DNA of 64,000 bases from Cymbomonas tetramitiformis (taxonomy: Eukaryota > Chlorophyta > Pyramimonadophyceae > Pyramimonadales > Pyramimonadaceae), in assembly GCA_001247695.2 (NCBI GenBank), contig LGRX02033409.1, positions 62,001 through 126,000 on the forward strand. Reading direction: 5' to 3'. The notes below the pieces were generated by a model. The model searched no databases, was not told where the DNA came from, and was given only the letters and a program-made list of their open reading frames with translations. A program made the position numbers and the translations under genes. Positions 49,401 to 61,400 of the stretch are shown here, one piece after another. The first letter of the stretch is position 1. Each line of letters opens with the position of its first letter.

Positions 49401-52400
49401 GTGCGAGGGGTGCTCAGCGGGGTCATGTTTGGTGACTGCGGAGTGCTGGGGCTGTTTAGTCGAGCCGTGTCACCGCATTCGCCGTCAAACATAGCGCATA
49501 CACCGGATGAAGTGTCATCCCAATCGAAGAGAGCGTCTTGTGTTTTGTAACCATCACAATGTGGGCCCCATCCCAGGTCCCCGCTCATCATGCCGCCCTC
49601 AAACTCGAACACCTCGACGGAGACGCCCCCGACTCCTCTCCCGCGCCCCTCGACTGAAACCCCCCCGAGCTCCACCTCACGCCCCTCGAGTATGTCCCCC
49701 CGGGGTGTGAACCCCCCGGAGTTGTCGAACGCAAACTTCTCGACTGTCGTATCCGGCGGTAGGGCTCCCAAACTTGGACTATCAAACGTTGGGTTGAGAA
49801 TGACTCCGCCGCCCTTCAATGTCGCACGCGCCGCCCGATTTTTCGCGGAGGCTCTCCTCAATTTTGTTGAGAAGCTCAAGTGCTCGGATATGAATTGGCG
49901 CATGTCGTTAAAGAAAAAGAAATTGATCAGCCCTGCGGTGACACATGTGAACGTGTGGGTCGTGTAGAACCCCTGCTCCTCGGCGTTTCCCATCCCGAGC
50001 GCGTGGAAGAGACATGATATCGGTAACCAAGAGATCAACGAGAACGACACCACGGCCGTCGGTCCTAGCAGCTGCTGATACGTCTTTGGCACGGTGTTCA
50101 CGGGGTACAGCAGCGTGGTTTGCGACACCACTTGTAGATGCCCGAGGAGCACATTCAACAAGGACTTCCCGCGCACATTCTCAACTCTCGACACGCCCGA
50201 ATCGTCCATGATGAGGGCGACGATGCGCTTGCGGTAGTACAGCGCCACCCTGATTGCGGCAGCGAACAAGAGGGCCAATCCTATCACTTGCACCCAGAGC
50301 TGGCTGCTATCCTCGGGACACAAGATGCACGTAGCTCCGTCGAGGCTGGAGTGGTAGCCGTAGGCGCAGCTGGCGCACAACACCGTGCGCGTAGCCGACG
50401 ACGATCCGCAGAGGAGATCCTCTTCAATGTGCATCTGACCGTCCACATTACCTCGCTCGGCGCCGCTCGAACTCATGCAGTCGCTCTTCAGGCTGTCGCA
50501 ATAATACACCACCCCGAGGAGGCAGGGCGGATCGTCCTCCTCGCACATCGACTGCACCCAAAGTGAAGGTATCCAATAGCCGTCCTCCATATAGTACTGT
50601 CATTCACCGCAACCCAGCTTTCAACTCCTCCAAGTCATCCACAAGGCGCTGCTATTCATGTGTCACTGAGTTCTGCTCCCAGTTCAGCCAGACACCTGCG
50701 GCGCGAATGGTGAGGGGTGGATCAGACAGCGCTGGGCTGAGAGGGATGAGGTGGGAGCATGCCTCATTTCCGCCTTTACAGACCAATCCCGGGACATCGC
50801 AAACAGTACCTGTAACACCCTTCCTAATTCGAACACCATCCTCGACGTCTAGAAGAGCTTCAGCATGGCACCCATACGCATATAACTGCGCTACGGGGAT
50901 CGTATGTGACAGGAAGGAGAGGAAGTACATCGATGATGCAAGTTAGCATTAGGGAGCACCGCAAACAAGCGACCTTGATGATGTCGGCCGGGTTCCCAAA
51001 GGAATGCATCTTAGATACAGCAGAGGCCGACAAGATTGTTTCAGCCTGCGCGCTCAAATGGACTGTGGAGGCATGCAAGACGTGGAGGGCCGAAGGATTG
51101 GCGTGATAGCGTGCACGGACCCAGCAAGCGTGCGATAGCAACACCGCACTCGCTGCAGCGCGGCCAATCAAAGCGCCCGCATCCGAAGTGTGCCTCGGAT
51201 GGGGATGAGGGCTCTGATGGATTTGGAACGGGGCGGGGGAGCCGGGAGACGCAGGGGGGTATCATGCGCACATGCTTTACTCGAATTTGAAAACTTGATC
51301 TCTCCCGCCGGGCAGTGTGTGCACTGGAGAGCTGGCGCGTTGTACCACTCACCTGGGGGAGGGGGGGAGGAAGGGGCACCACAACGAAACGTCAAGTGTA
51401 GAATTGACAGCCCTTCCAGGGTTCTAGGCTACAAGATGAGCCGATCGTGTTGAGATTGCCCATGCTGCAGCCCAATTGGCAAGCTATCTTTTGACAAGAT
51501 CTCTTTTGATATCAATTGGCACGGTGCCTTACCCCGCGGTGAAGCATCACATTCTGCGGTGTGCGACAAGCGTGCCAGATCGGTCAGTTCATGAGACTGC
51601 GCGGAGCAGGGCGGTCCTCTGGAAGTCACCGCGGTGACGATGAGCTTGATGGCACATCTCGGGAAGGGCTGGGTGGGCGCACACCGGGACGACAAAGGCT
51701 GATGCTGACGAGGAGAGCGGCCGGTCTCCAGAGCGTGACATCTTTGGTCGGCACGAAGCTGACCGAGCACTGCGCTCCGGGCTGGCCGGTGAACGTGAGG
51801 GATTGGAAATAGCTGTTGTAGAGCGAGAACAAAGACCCTGAGACGACGAATCCGTCGCATGAGTAGGTGACGTCCACGATGAAGGACTCTGTGATGACCG
51901 TCAGCTCGGAGTAAAAGTCGTATGCGACATATCTAAGCCGTCGCTCCAGCTCCTCGTTCGAGTGCGCGGAGAGATCTGACAGGAGCTCATCGGAGAATTC
52001 CTCCTGGAGCGTGAAGGTCATTGGGTTGGTTCCCAAATGCTCTTGGAGGCCAGTGCAGTTACTGCAGGTCGGGGGAATGGCAGCGGTTATGTTTCCCAGG
52101 TTAACCATCTGCGGGATGACAAGAACACACCAAAGATCTCTCAGCCTGGAACCTGTTGTCATAGTTCGATGTCATTCATCAACTCTAGATTGTCATCGTT
52201 CAACATTTTGGCCTAACAGACCATCGAAAGTGACATTGCGAGTGCGACAAGGTCCTGAGAGTATACGACACAATGATAACCCCGGCGCGGCTTCGAGCCT
52301 CACAAAACAGCGCGAGAGTGCTGCTAGTTTGCGGAGACGACGCTCGGCGGTGGTGTGCTACGCAGTGTCGAGCTCGGCGCGCCAGAGACGAGGATGGAGC

Positions 52401-55400
52401 TCACTGAAAGACCGTTCTAAGGTTCCAATGTGACGCACGACGCCGCGCTTTACCGGCGGAAAAGGAGGAGGACCGAGCTCGCAGCAACAGTGTGGTTCTC
52501 TCTGAACAAGCCCCAAGGCCCAAAGAGCGCACCCAGAAGAGCGAGGCCCCCGTCTCAGCAACATGGTTTTCCCCGAACGAGAGGTTCCGCATTTGCAGCG
52601 GCATCCTGCCGTCACCCGCCAGAAAGCACGCGCCGCCTTTGCTTGCGTTATTGTTGGTGAATTGCACGTCTGACAGCGTGCTGTTCGCCACTGTCCGCTC
52701 CATGGCTACCGCCCCTCCGCCGAGATTCTCCCCTTCTGATACAGCCTGGTTCCCCTCCATCACTGCGTTGTGCAGGGAGAGCCCGGTGAGGTTGCCGACA
52801 TAGATCCCGCCGCCACTATACCCGGCATTGTCGTAAAAGGTACACCCCTCGATCGCCACCGAGGCGATGATGGTGGAATTGGTGTCCTCCGGGCCTTGAA
52901 GGTGGACACCTCCGCCGGTATCGGATGCGACATTGAAGCTGAGCGTGGAGCCGTGAATGCTGGCACTACTCATCATCAGGTACAAAGCGCCACCTCTACT
53001 CGCGGCATTCCCTTCGCAGACGCTGTCCTCCATCACGACCTGGGCCTCCTGCAGCGCGGCCACGGCGCCGCCGGTAGTTCTGGCCTCGTTGGTGAGCAGC
53101 ATTGCACGGCTGAGCAGCAGCGATGTGCCCAGATCAACCAAAAGGGCACCCCCCATGGAACCTGAAGCCCAGTTGCCTCGCAGCACGACTTCCTGGAGCG
53201 TCGCGTGGGACGTGAACTGCACGTACAACGCCCCCCCCTGTGCAATTTGTCCCCACAACCCGCACCCGTAAAGCTCCCCTCCTCGAATGGCGGTGAACCC
53301 CTGCTGTTTATGGACACAACCCTGGACAAGTTACACCATTCGCAGCACGGCATGATGACTAAATGGCTGCATGCCATGCAACGATGCCATCACCAGGGTG
53401 AGCAAAACGAATCGTCGACGCGATGCACAAACAGCCGCAAGTGAACACCGAGCAGCACCGCGAGTGTCTACTTTACGGTAGCATGGATACGTCACCCAAT
53501 GGGAGACATCCATCGGAAGTTGAGAGCACGCTTGCACAATAGGAACTCGCCACGGGAAAAAAACGCCGCCACGAAACGCCACGAAAAATCAGAAATCTCA
53601 CGATTACAAATTGGTTCGCAGATCGCGAGAAGATCCACGGATTCTCTTTTGGTTGCGCGAGATTTCGGATTTTTTTTCGTGGCGGCGGTTTTTTTTGTCG
53701 CGTTGAGCGCTTGGCGTTCGCGTTTCGAACTCCTGCCTGTGCGTGCGTCTCTGGTGCTGCGGCCTGGGTGTGTGGTGGCGCGTGGGGTCTCGCAGGCAGA
53801 TCTCGTGTGGGATCCAGTGTTTCAGCAACTAGTCTTCGCAATAGTCAGGTCCGATTGTGTGTCGTGCTCTGTTAGGCCCTAGCTAGCTGCATGCAGGTCT
53901 CTCAGACCTCACAGCGCGGCCGGAGAATCGAACACTACTGGTTCGCGGACAATTCCGACCCTTCGCGGCGGAAGCGCTGGCGAACGTTTCGAGAATTGCC
54001 GGCGGATCGTTTGCAAGCTAGGGGTTGGCGATTTCTCTCCGTCGAGGCTTGGGCATGCGAGCGGAGGACCCTCCTCACTCGCTTGGGATCGCCGCGCCTT
54101 CCTGGCCGGTTTAGTCACGCGAGCTCGAGCAGCCATGGCGGCTTCCAGGCCGGTTTAGTCACGCGAGCTCGAGCTGCCGTGGCGACTTCCTGGCCGGTTT
54201 AGTCACGCGAGCTCGAGCTGCCATGGCGACTTCCTGGCCGGTTTGGTCACGCGAGCTCGAGCTGCCGTGGCGGCTTCCAGGCCGGTTTAGCCACGCGAGC
54301 TCGAGCTGCCGTGGCGGCTTCCAGGCCGGTTTAGTCACGCGAGCTCGAGCTGCCGTGGCGGCTTCCAGGCCGGTTTAGCCACGCGAGCTCGAGCTGCCGT
54401 GGCGGCTTCCAGGCCGGTTTAGTCACGCGAGCTCGAGCTGCCGTGGCGACTTCCAGGCCGGTTTAGTCACGCGAGCTCGAGCTGCCATGGCGACTTCCTG
54501 GCCGGTTTAGCCACGCGAGCTCGAGCTGCCATGGCGGCTTCCTGGCCAGTTTAGTCACGCGAGCTCGAGCCGCCGTGGCGACTTCCTGGCCGGTTTAGTC
54601 ACGCGGGCTCGAGCTGCCGTGGCGATTTCCTATCGCACAGTTTGGCTCCCTTCTGGCCGCAGAATCAACTGGAAGATGCGGAATGCGCCATGCCACGAGA
54701 CAGGTCCATGAGCAGTGTCACTGCAGAGTCTTGCTTCGTTGTCAGGGAGCGTCAGCAGGCATGCACATCGGACATGACCAACGATGACCGATGGCCATAT
54801 GGCCCAGTGGAGATCTTGAGATCTGCCATGCTAGTTCTGGGTATGAGATCCGTAGAACCGAGCTCCGGAGGATCCGCATCGTGATTGGCGGTGGCAGACT
54901 GTAAACTGAGAGGAACATGCTGATGCATATTGTACCCCGCATACACCAAGAACTTACGAGGGAGCGGAACAGGCGGTCGTTTCAATCGGGACACGGCTAG
55001 ATGCCAGAAGGGGGCACTGCGAAGAACTAAGAAGGGGGCACCGAAAAGAAGTACGCGCATCGCACGTTGCTTCCCAAGGAAGGGCCTTCGGAGATGGCGG
55101 CAGGCACCTTCGATGCGGTGTTGAGTGTGAGGTTGGAGTCCGTCACTATGGCCTCGGAGAAGTATGAGGCGAGGATGCCGCCACCGTACCCAGAGGCCCT
55201 GTTGCCGGTGATCAAGGCACCGGTCACATTGATGATGCTTGATAGCAGGGTGACGCCGCCGCCATTGTCGTCAGCTAGGTTCTGGGACAGGATTACCTCC
55301 GTGAAAACGAGGGACGCTTGGTACCCGTACACCGTCCCACCATTCTGTATGGCATAATTCCTCTGTAGAGCGCTCAGTTCCACCTCCAGCTCGGCGCCTG

Positions 55401-58400
55401 ACCCAAAGAAGACCGCCCCACCGCTAGAAAACGCACGATTCTCCACCAGGGCCGAGCCCGAGATCCGGCCCTGGTACGCGCCGTCAGCATGAAGCACGCC
55501 TCCGCGATCCAACCCTGCGTTGTTTCCGAAGTAGCAGGCGTAGCCTTCCATCGTGCTGCTCCAACCGCTCAGGATCACCACACCGCCTGTGATGGCTGCG
55601 CGACACATCCGCCCCAAGCCCGGTCCTCTCCCCCCAACAGAGCTCGGGCGTGCTCCGCGGTGTGCAGGAACCCTGAGAACCCTTGGCGTCTCGGAGAACC
55701 CTGAGAACCCTTGGCGTCGATCGGAGCCGCCGATCGACGCGTCCAGGAGGATGCCCACGTGGACTCAACGCAAGTTGTAGAAACTGCTGAGATCTCGGTT
55801 GACTACAATGTGTCACGACGTGTCACTGCCACGACTGGGGCACGAGCGGCGTGGAGTGAGGTACACCTAGAGTTAGGCTGAATACACGCGGCCAGCATTT
55901 GCGAAGCGACCGAGATGGGGGCTGGGCGCTATGCGCTTACCTTCATGCCCGGTGAACAAGGAGTCGGTCAGCATGAGCTCTGAATCTTCCGCGGAGATGC
56001 ACCCGCCCGTGCTGCGCGCCGAATTGTCGGATAGCTGGCTGTGGGCAAGGCCTGAACGGGGGAGTGGAAGGTTTGAGGTGGCACCCAGGCGCACAGCTGA
56101 CGTCAGAGACCACCATCCGAACCGAGCACAACCGGAGCATCCAACGTGGGTACATCCGTGGTCGACATCAATCGCCAAATTACTGAAATAATGAGCGTGC
56201 ACCTCCGTATCTGATGTGACGGGCCTTTCATCAGCCATCATCTAATCACAGCAGGCATGCGTCCCGTTGGCATCTGACGCCACGTCGTATATCACATGAC
56301 TCTGATCGAAGGCGGGCTCGGCACGCAGGAAAGGACGCTGCGGCAAAGCAATGCCGGCAGTGTGCACATACCCCCTAGCACATACCATTTCTGTGACGAT
56401 GAATGGTAAACCCTAACAGTGCCCCAGGGCATACCCAGATAGCTCCGCGCCATGGCAACGACTCCGCCAGTTCTCGCCGAATTGTTCGCTATGGCACAGT
56501 CAGTGAATTCGAATCCAAGTGACACCACCGTCAACAGCAAAACACCTCCATCGCCCGGGTCTGCGGTGTTTTCCTCAAGCACTGAGGTATGCACACGCGC
56601 TGTGCAATACTCTCCTGTTCCGCATCGCATCCGAAACAACCAGTCTCAGCCGTTCCCCCCCGTATCAAAGACATTCAATGTGGGGGGAACGTGAAGCTTT
56701 CACGACAATTGCTCAATGCGCATCCCCCGATATGCATTGTATACCATTGGATCAAACAATGCGCACTGTGCTGGCCGCAAGATCGAACAATGCACACTGT
56801 GCTGGCCGCAAGATCGAACACGCACTGTGCTGGCCGCTAGATCGAACAATGCGCACTGTGCTGGCCGCAAGATCGATCAACGCGCACTGTGCTGGCCGCA
56901 AGATCAAACAATGCGCACTGTGCTGGCCGCTAGATCGATCAACGCGCACTGTGCTGGCCGCTAGATCGATCAACGCGCACTGTGCTGGCCGCTAGATCGA
57001 ACAAGGCGCACTGTGCTGGCCGCTAGATCGAACAAGGCGCACCGTGCTAGCTGCTAGATTGAACAATGCGCACTGTGCTGGCCGTTAGATTGAGATTTGG
57101 CATTCAGCTTCCGGGGTGACTCGTCCAAAAAACACACGAGGCAATACATCAGCAAGCTCGGAGACTCATCCAAACAACACATGGAATGCCTGCAGATCCG
57201 TCTTCGTCTCTCCTATACCGTCCGATCCCCCGCCGCTAGCACACGCCGGCTTACCTTCGAAGGCGATGGCGCCCCCGTATTTGGCGTTGTTACCCGTCAG
57301 CGAGCTGGCGGAGATGGTCAATGTCGTGCCCTGTGTCTTTATGCCGATGGCACCCCCTTGTCCGGAATCCGAGGAAATTGATGAGCTTGAGCCTGTGAGC
57401 ACATCGCCCCACGACATGAGGCTACTCCCACACATCACCAGCATGAACAATCGTTGTGACCGACCAGCAAGGCAAGCCTAAACGGACTTGCGAGACGGTG
57501 GATTCTCATTGGTGCAGGAACGCCAATGAGCAGCAGCCAGAGGTTTCCTGTTCGAGACAAGTCCCCCACCTCGCCTGCGACACAGAGGGCTGCCGCCTGC
57601 CGGAAGATGATTGGCCAGGCATAACAATGCAAAGAGGATTCGGCAAGGATGAAAGAACAAACTATGGGCGTTCGAGTAAATGAATCATGGCCCGACTCTG
57701 GGCCGAGGCAAGGATGAAATGCGCTTATTCCATCGAGGGAGCGAAATCGAGGCGCTTGAGTGAACCGTAGCATCGGAGCACCCAAAATTCGAGCTGCTCA
57801 GTGCTGCTTTCCGTAGGAGCAAAGTGAATTCTCATCGGACGGCAGGCTTCCGGTGAAGGGATCCAGAACGGGAGGGAAGTGCCTGTTGCAGAGCAGTTGG
57901 TCATAGTAGAGTTGAGGATGGTGACCGTGCTATACGATGCGCTCACGAACAAGCATCCACCCGAGATTGTCCCGAAACTGTCATCCATCACCGACTCGCT
58001 GATCGTGGCGGAGGACCATTGACCACCCAGGGCCACCCCTCCTCCGGCATCGTCTGCATGCGCCCGGTGAGCCCCCATAAGAACCTCGTAGGTGTCATCC
58101 ACTCTGACGCCTTTCGACCGTGTTTCCACGTTGCAATAGCACAGCAAAAGTACATCTAGCTGGCATCCGGCCCATCAGCCAGGTCATGGCCGGGCAGTGC
58201 CCATGCCACGACATTTGATCACAGTGCAATGCAGGATGACTTGGCTTCCGTCCAATGTAACTCCTCTTTTGGACACGCCGCCGGGGGACGCGGTGGCATC
58301 CTACAACAATTCGGGTATGGCGCGCGATTGCCTGGAGGTTGTTAGGGGTCAGGATTTGCGGGGGGGCGTCGGAGGGAGGACCTGCGGAGTTGGCGGAGAG

Positions 58401-61400
58401 GTAGACTTGGTGCAGAGTCAAGTTAGTGGCGTTCAAGCCGGAGATCCCACCCCCGATGTTTCCGCAAGAGTTGCCCCGCAGGACGCTGCCCTCGTCCAGT
58501 TGGATCCGGCAGCCGCTGGTACTTGCAACAGCGCCGCCTGCCCCGCCTGAGCACAAGAGAGGCAGAAGAAGAACGTCAGGAACCCCCATGAGCTTGGTTT
58601 AGCTTATAGCTTGCTTGCCCAATCCTCCAACACCGCGTGCCATATGAGCGAGGCCGACATCGATCGGCGAGAGTGCAAGCCGGAGCATGCTTCGACCTAC
58701 ATCTGCATACTACAACGAAGGTCGGTATCGAGAAATGATCGACGTCCCTATGCGAGCACTGGTTTCCCCAACAACGAGCCGCTCGTGAACTTGGGGCTGG
58801 CCCCGGCGCGAAGGATGCTGACGTGGCTTACAGAGCGCCCGAGTGGCCCTCCGAATCTGTCAGCTTCGGAGGCGCAGGCGGGGATGCGGCACTTACCGGC
58901 GGAGTTGTTCAGAACGCTGCTGGAGTGGATGCACAAATTTCCCCCATCGTTCAGGCTTATGCCCCCACCATCACCTTTGGCTATATTGTGCGAGATGTGG
59001 CACGTGTCGTTGATCAGGACGACACTGCCGTAGCCGGCATAGAGCCCCCCTCCAGAGCCGCCTGCAGCAGCCGCATCGGCAGGAGCGGGTGAGAAAGGGG
59101 GGACAGCGGTCATCAAAGCCAAGTTCCATCGATCAAGGATGCACTTCCACCGATCAAGGATGCACTTCCATCGATCAAGGATGCGCTTTTACCGATCAAG
59201 GATGCGCTTCGGCCGATCACGGATGCGCTTTCACCGATCAGGATGCGCTTCCACCGATCAAGGATGCACTTCCAACGATCAAGGATGCGCTCCATCGATC
59301 AAAGATGCGTCCACCGATCAAGGATGCACTTCCACCGATCAAGGATGCGCTTCCACCGATCAAGGATACACTTCTATCGATCACGGATGCGCTTCCACCG
59401 ATCAAGGATGCGCTTCCACCGATCACGGATGCGCCTCCACCGATCAAGAATGCGCTTCCATCGATCAAGGATGCGCTTCCACCGGGACTGCGCCGGCCTC
59501 AGGTGCAACCGGCCACATCAAATGCCGCAAATGCTGGGTCGGAATGCCATCCCACCCTCTAGGTCTGAGCCCACGCCGAGGTGGCAGATGACGCTGCTCA
59601 AGGGCTGTTGCCGCTTGGCAGCGCAATGTAAAAGGTGATGGGAGATCCAACGGCCTCGTACCGGCCAGGTTATATTCAATGGCGGTCGATGCTGTCACCA
59701 TGATCTCGTGCACGCCCTGATCCTCGTCCACGACGGCAACCCCTCCTCCGTTGCCGGAGGCGGAATTCCCCCTAAGAGCACTGCCTGAGGATAAATAGAT
59801 GCTGACCCCCGACAACGTGTAGATGCCTCCGCCGTCCTGCCACGTGTCCCCCGTCATCGATCCACCACACACCGGCCCCCGCAACCCAAAATTGTGAGCC
59901 AAACCGCTATTATTCACCCCTCCCCCTAGTGCTGCCAAGAGCTCCCCTCCCGGCGCTCCCCTCCCCGGTTCACTCGAGGGTAGCTTCACTTGCTGCTCTT
60001 GAATTGACCCAGGGGGGATGCGTACGGTCGCCGCTTCGGTTACAGAAGGAGGAAGCGCCTGTGCCATCAACGCGCTGGCGGCGCTATACCGGGTGACGGG
60101 ACAAACGCCACTCCCGAAAAATGTGCACACACTCTCCAATTCAAGCGGTTGAATCCCTCCACAAATGTGCAGACAAAATGACAGCAGTCGTCGGTGACTG
60201 CTGTGTGCTGACGTGGACATCACCTTGTGGGAAGGCTGCAACCACCTCGGTGAGCGCCGACCGCGACGCAACCGAGCAATGTTCTTGCGCAATGCACCTA
60301 TCGAGCGCGCATCTGACACGTTCACAAGCGTGCAACCACGGAGACACTCCGAGGGGGCGCTCGTGATAATCAGCGCCGAGGAAGCAATCACAGCCGTTTA
60401 GTCTTGAGACTGACAAAATCTGTGTGGCTATAAACAACACCAAGTATTTCAACATTTGGTGGGACCCCCCCCCACATACACAGTGTTTCAACATTTGGTG
60501 GGACCCCCCCCCACATACACAGGAGCCGTTGCACCGCGCGATCACCCACCTGACTCGCATAGTTCCCCTCGAGCACGCTGCCGTCGATGGAGAGCACAGT
60601 CCCAGCATCACCGTACACACCACCCCCGCTGGTGGCAGAGTTGTGGGAGATCGCACTGTCCTGCACAGTCAGCGTCCCTTCAGAATATAAAAAGATGCCT
60701 CCACCTTTTCCCATGAGCGTAGGGTCCGGGCCATCGGCTGTATTGTGCACCACTGCAGACCCAGGGCCAATCACCACGTGGGTGTTCACGTGTCCGTACA
60801 GCCCACCGCCATGCTCTTCTGCAGAGTTGTCCGCGACACTCGATCTCACCACCTCGATCTGGCAGGCCTGTATGCAATCGAGCCCACCACCCTGCACGCG
60901 CCCACCGCCGACGTGGCACCTCACACCAGGATGCTAGGAGGTGAGTCACAGTCCCGGCGCTCCGGTTCTGGGACTCGCCCTGCATTCGATGTTCACGGGG
61001 ATGAGGGTTGAAGTCGTAATGCAAGCTGAGCTCCTCTCGATGGGAAGTCATTGTGACAGGTGAAACGTCTGGTTTAACCTTCAAAACAGGGAACTTTCAC
61101 CTTCAAAACAGGGAACTTTCGCCTTCAAAACAGCGAAGTTTCGCCTTCAAAACAGGGAAGGCCAACACGCGTTGCCTCTCCTGTTTTCGAGAAGTGAAGC
61201 GAACGAAGGGACAATCCCACTGGGAAGGCACGCCAGAGGACGGGGAGCTTACGTTCTTGCCCGCACGGTTGTGCACGAGCTCAGCATCCTCGAAGAGCAC
61301 AGTGCTCCGATATAGGAACAAGCCGCCCCCATGCGACCCCGCGGAGTTGAGAGCCACCGTGGAGTTTGCCCTGGCCACGAACACGCTGTCTCCTTCGCAG

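Noticed and set aside
56757..57095. Repeat protein with NAHCAGRK-type units
   Set aside because: The 30-base period keeps frames open on both strands; it sits within a well-supported intron.
59125..59485. CRISPR-like array of regularly spaced repeats
   Set aside because: The 21-base units are contiguous without unique spacers and lie in an intron of a eukaryotic gene.
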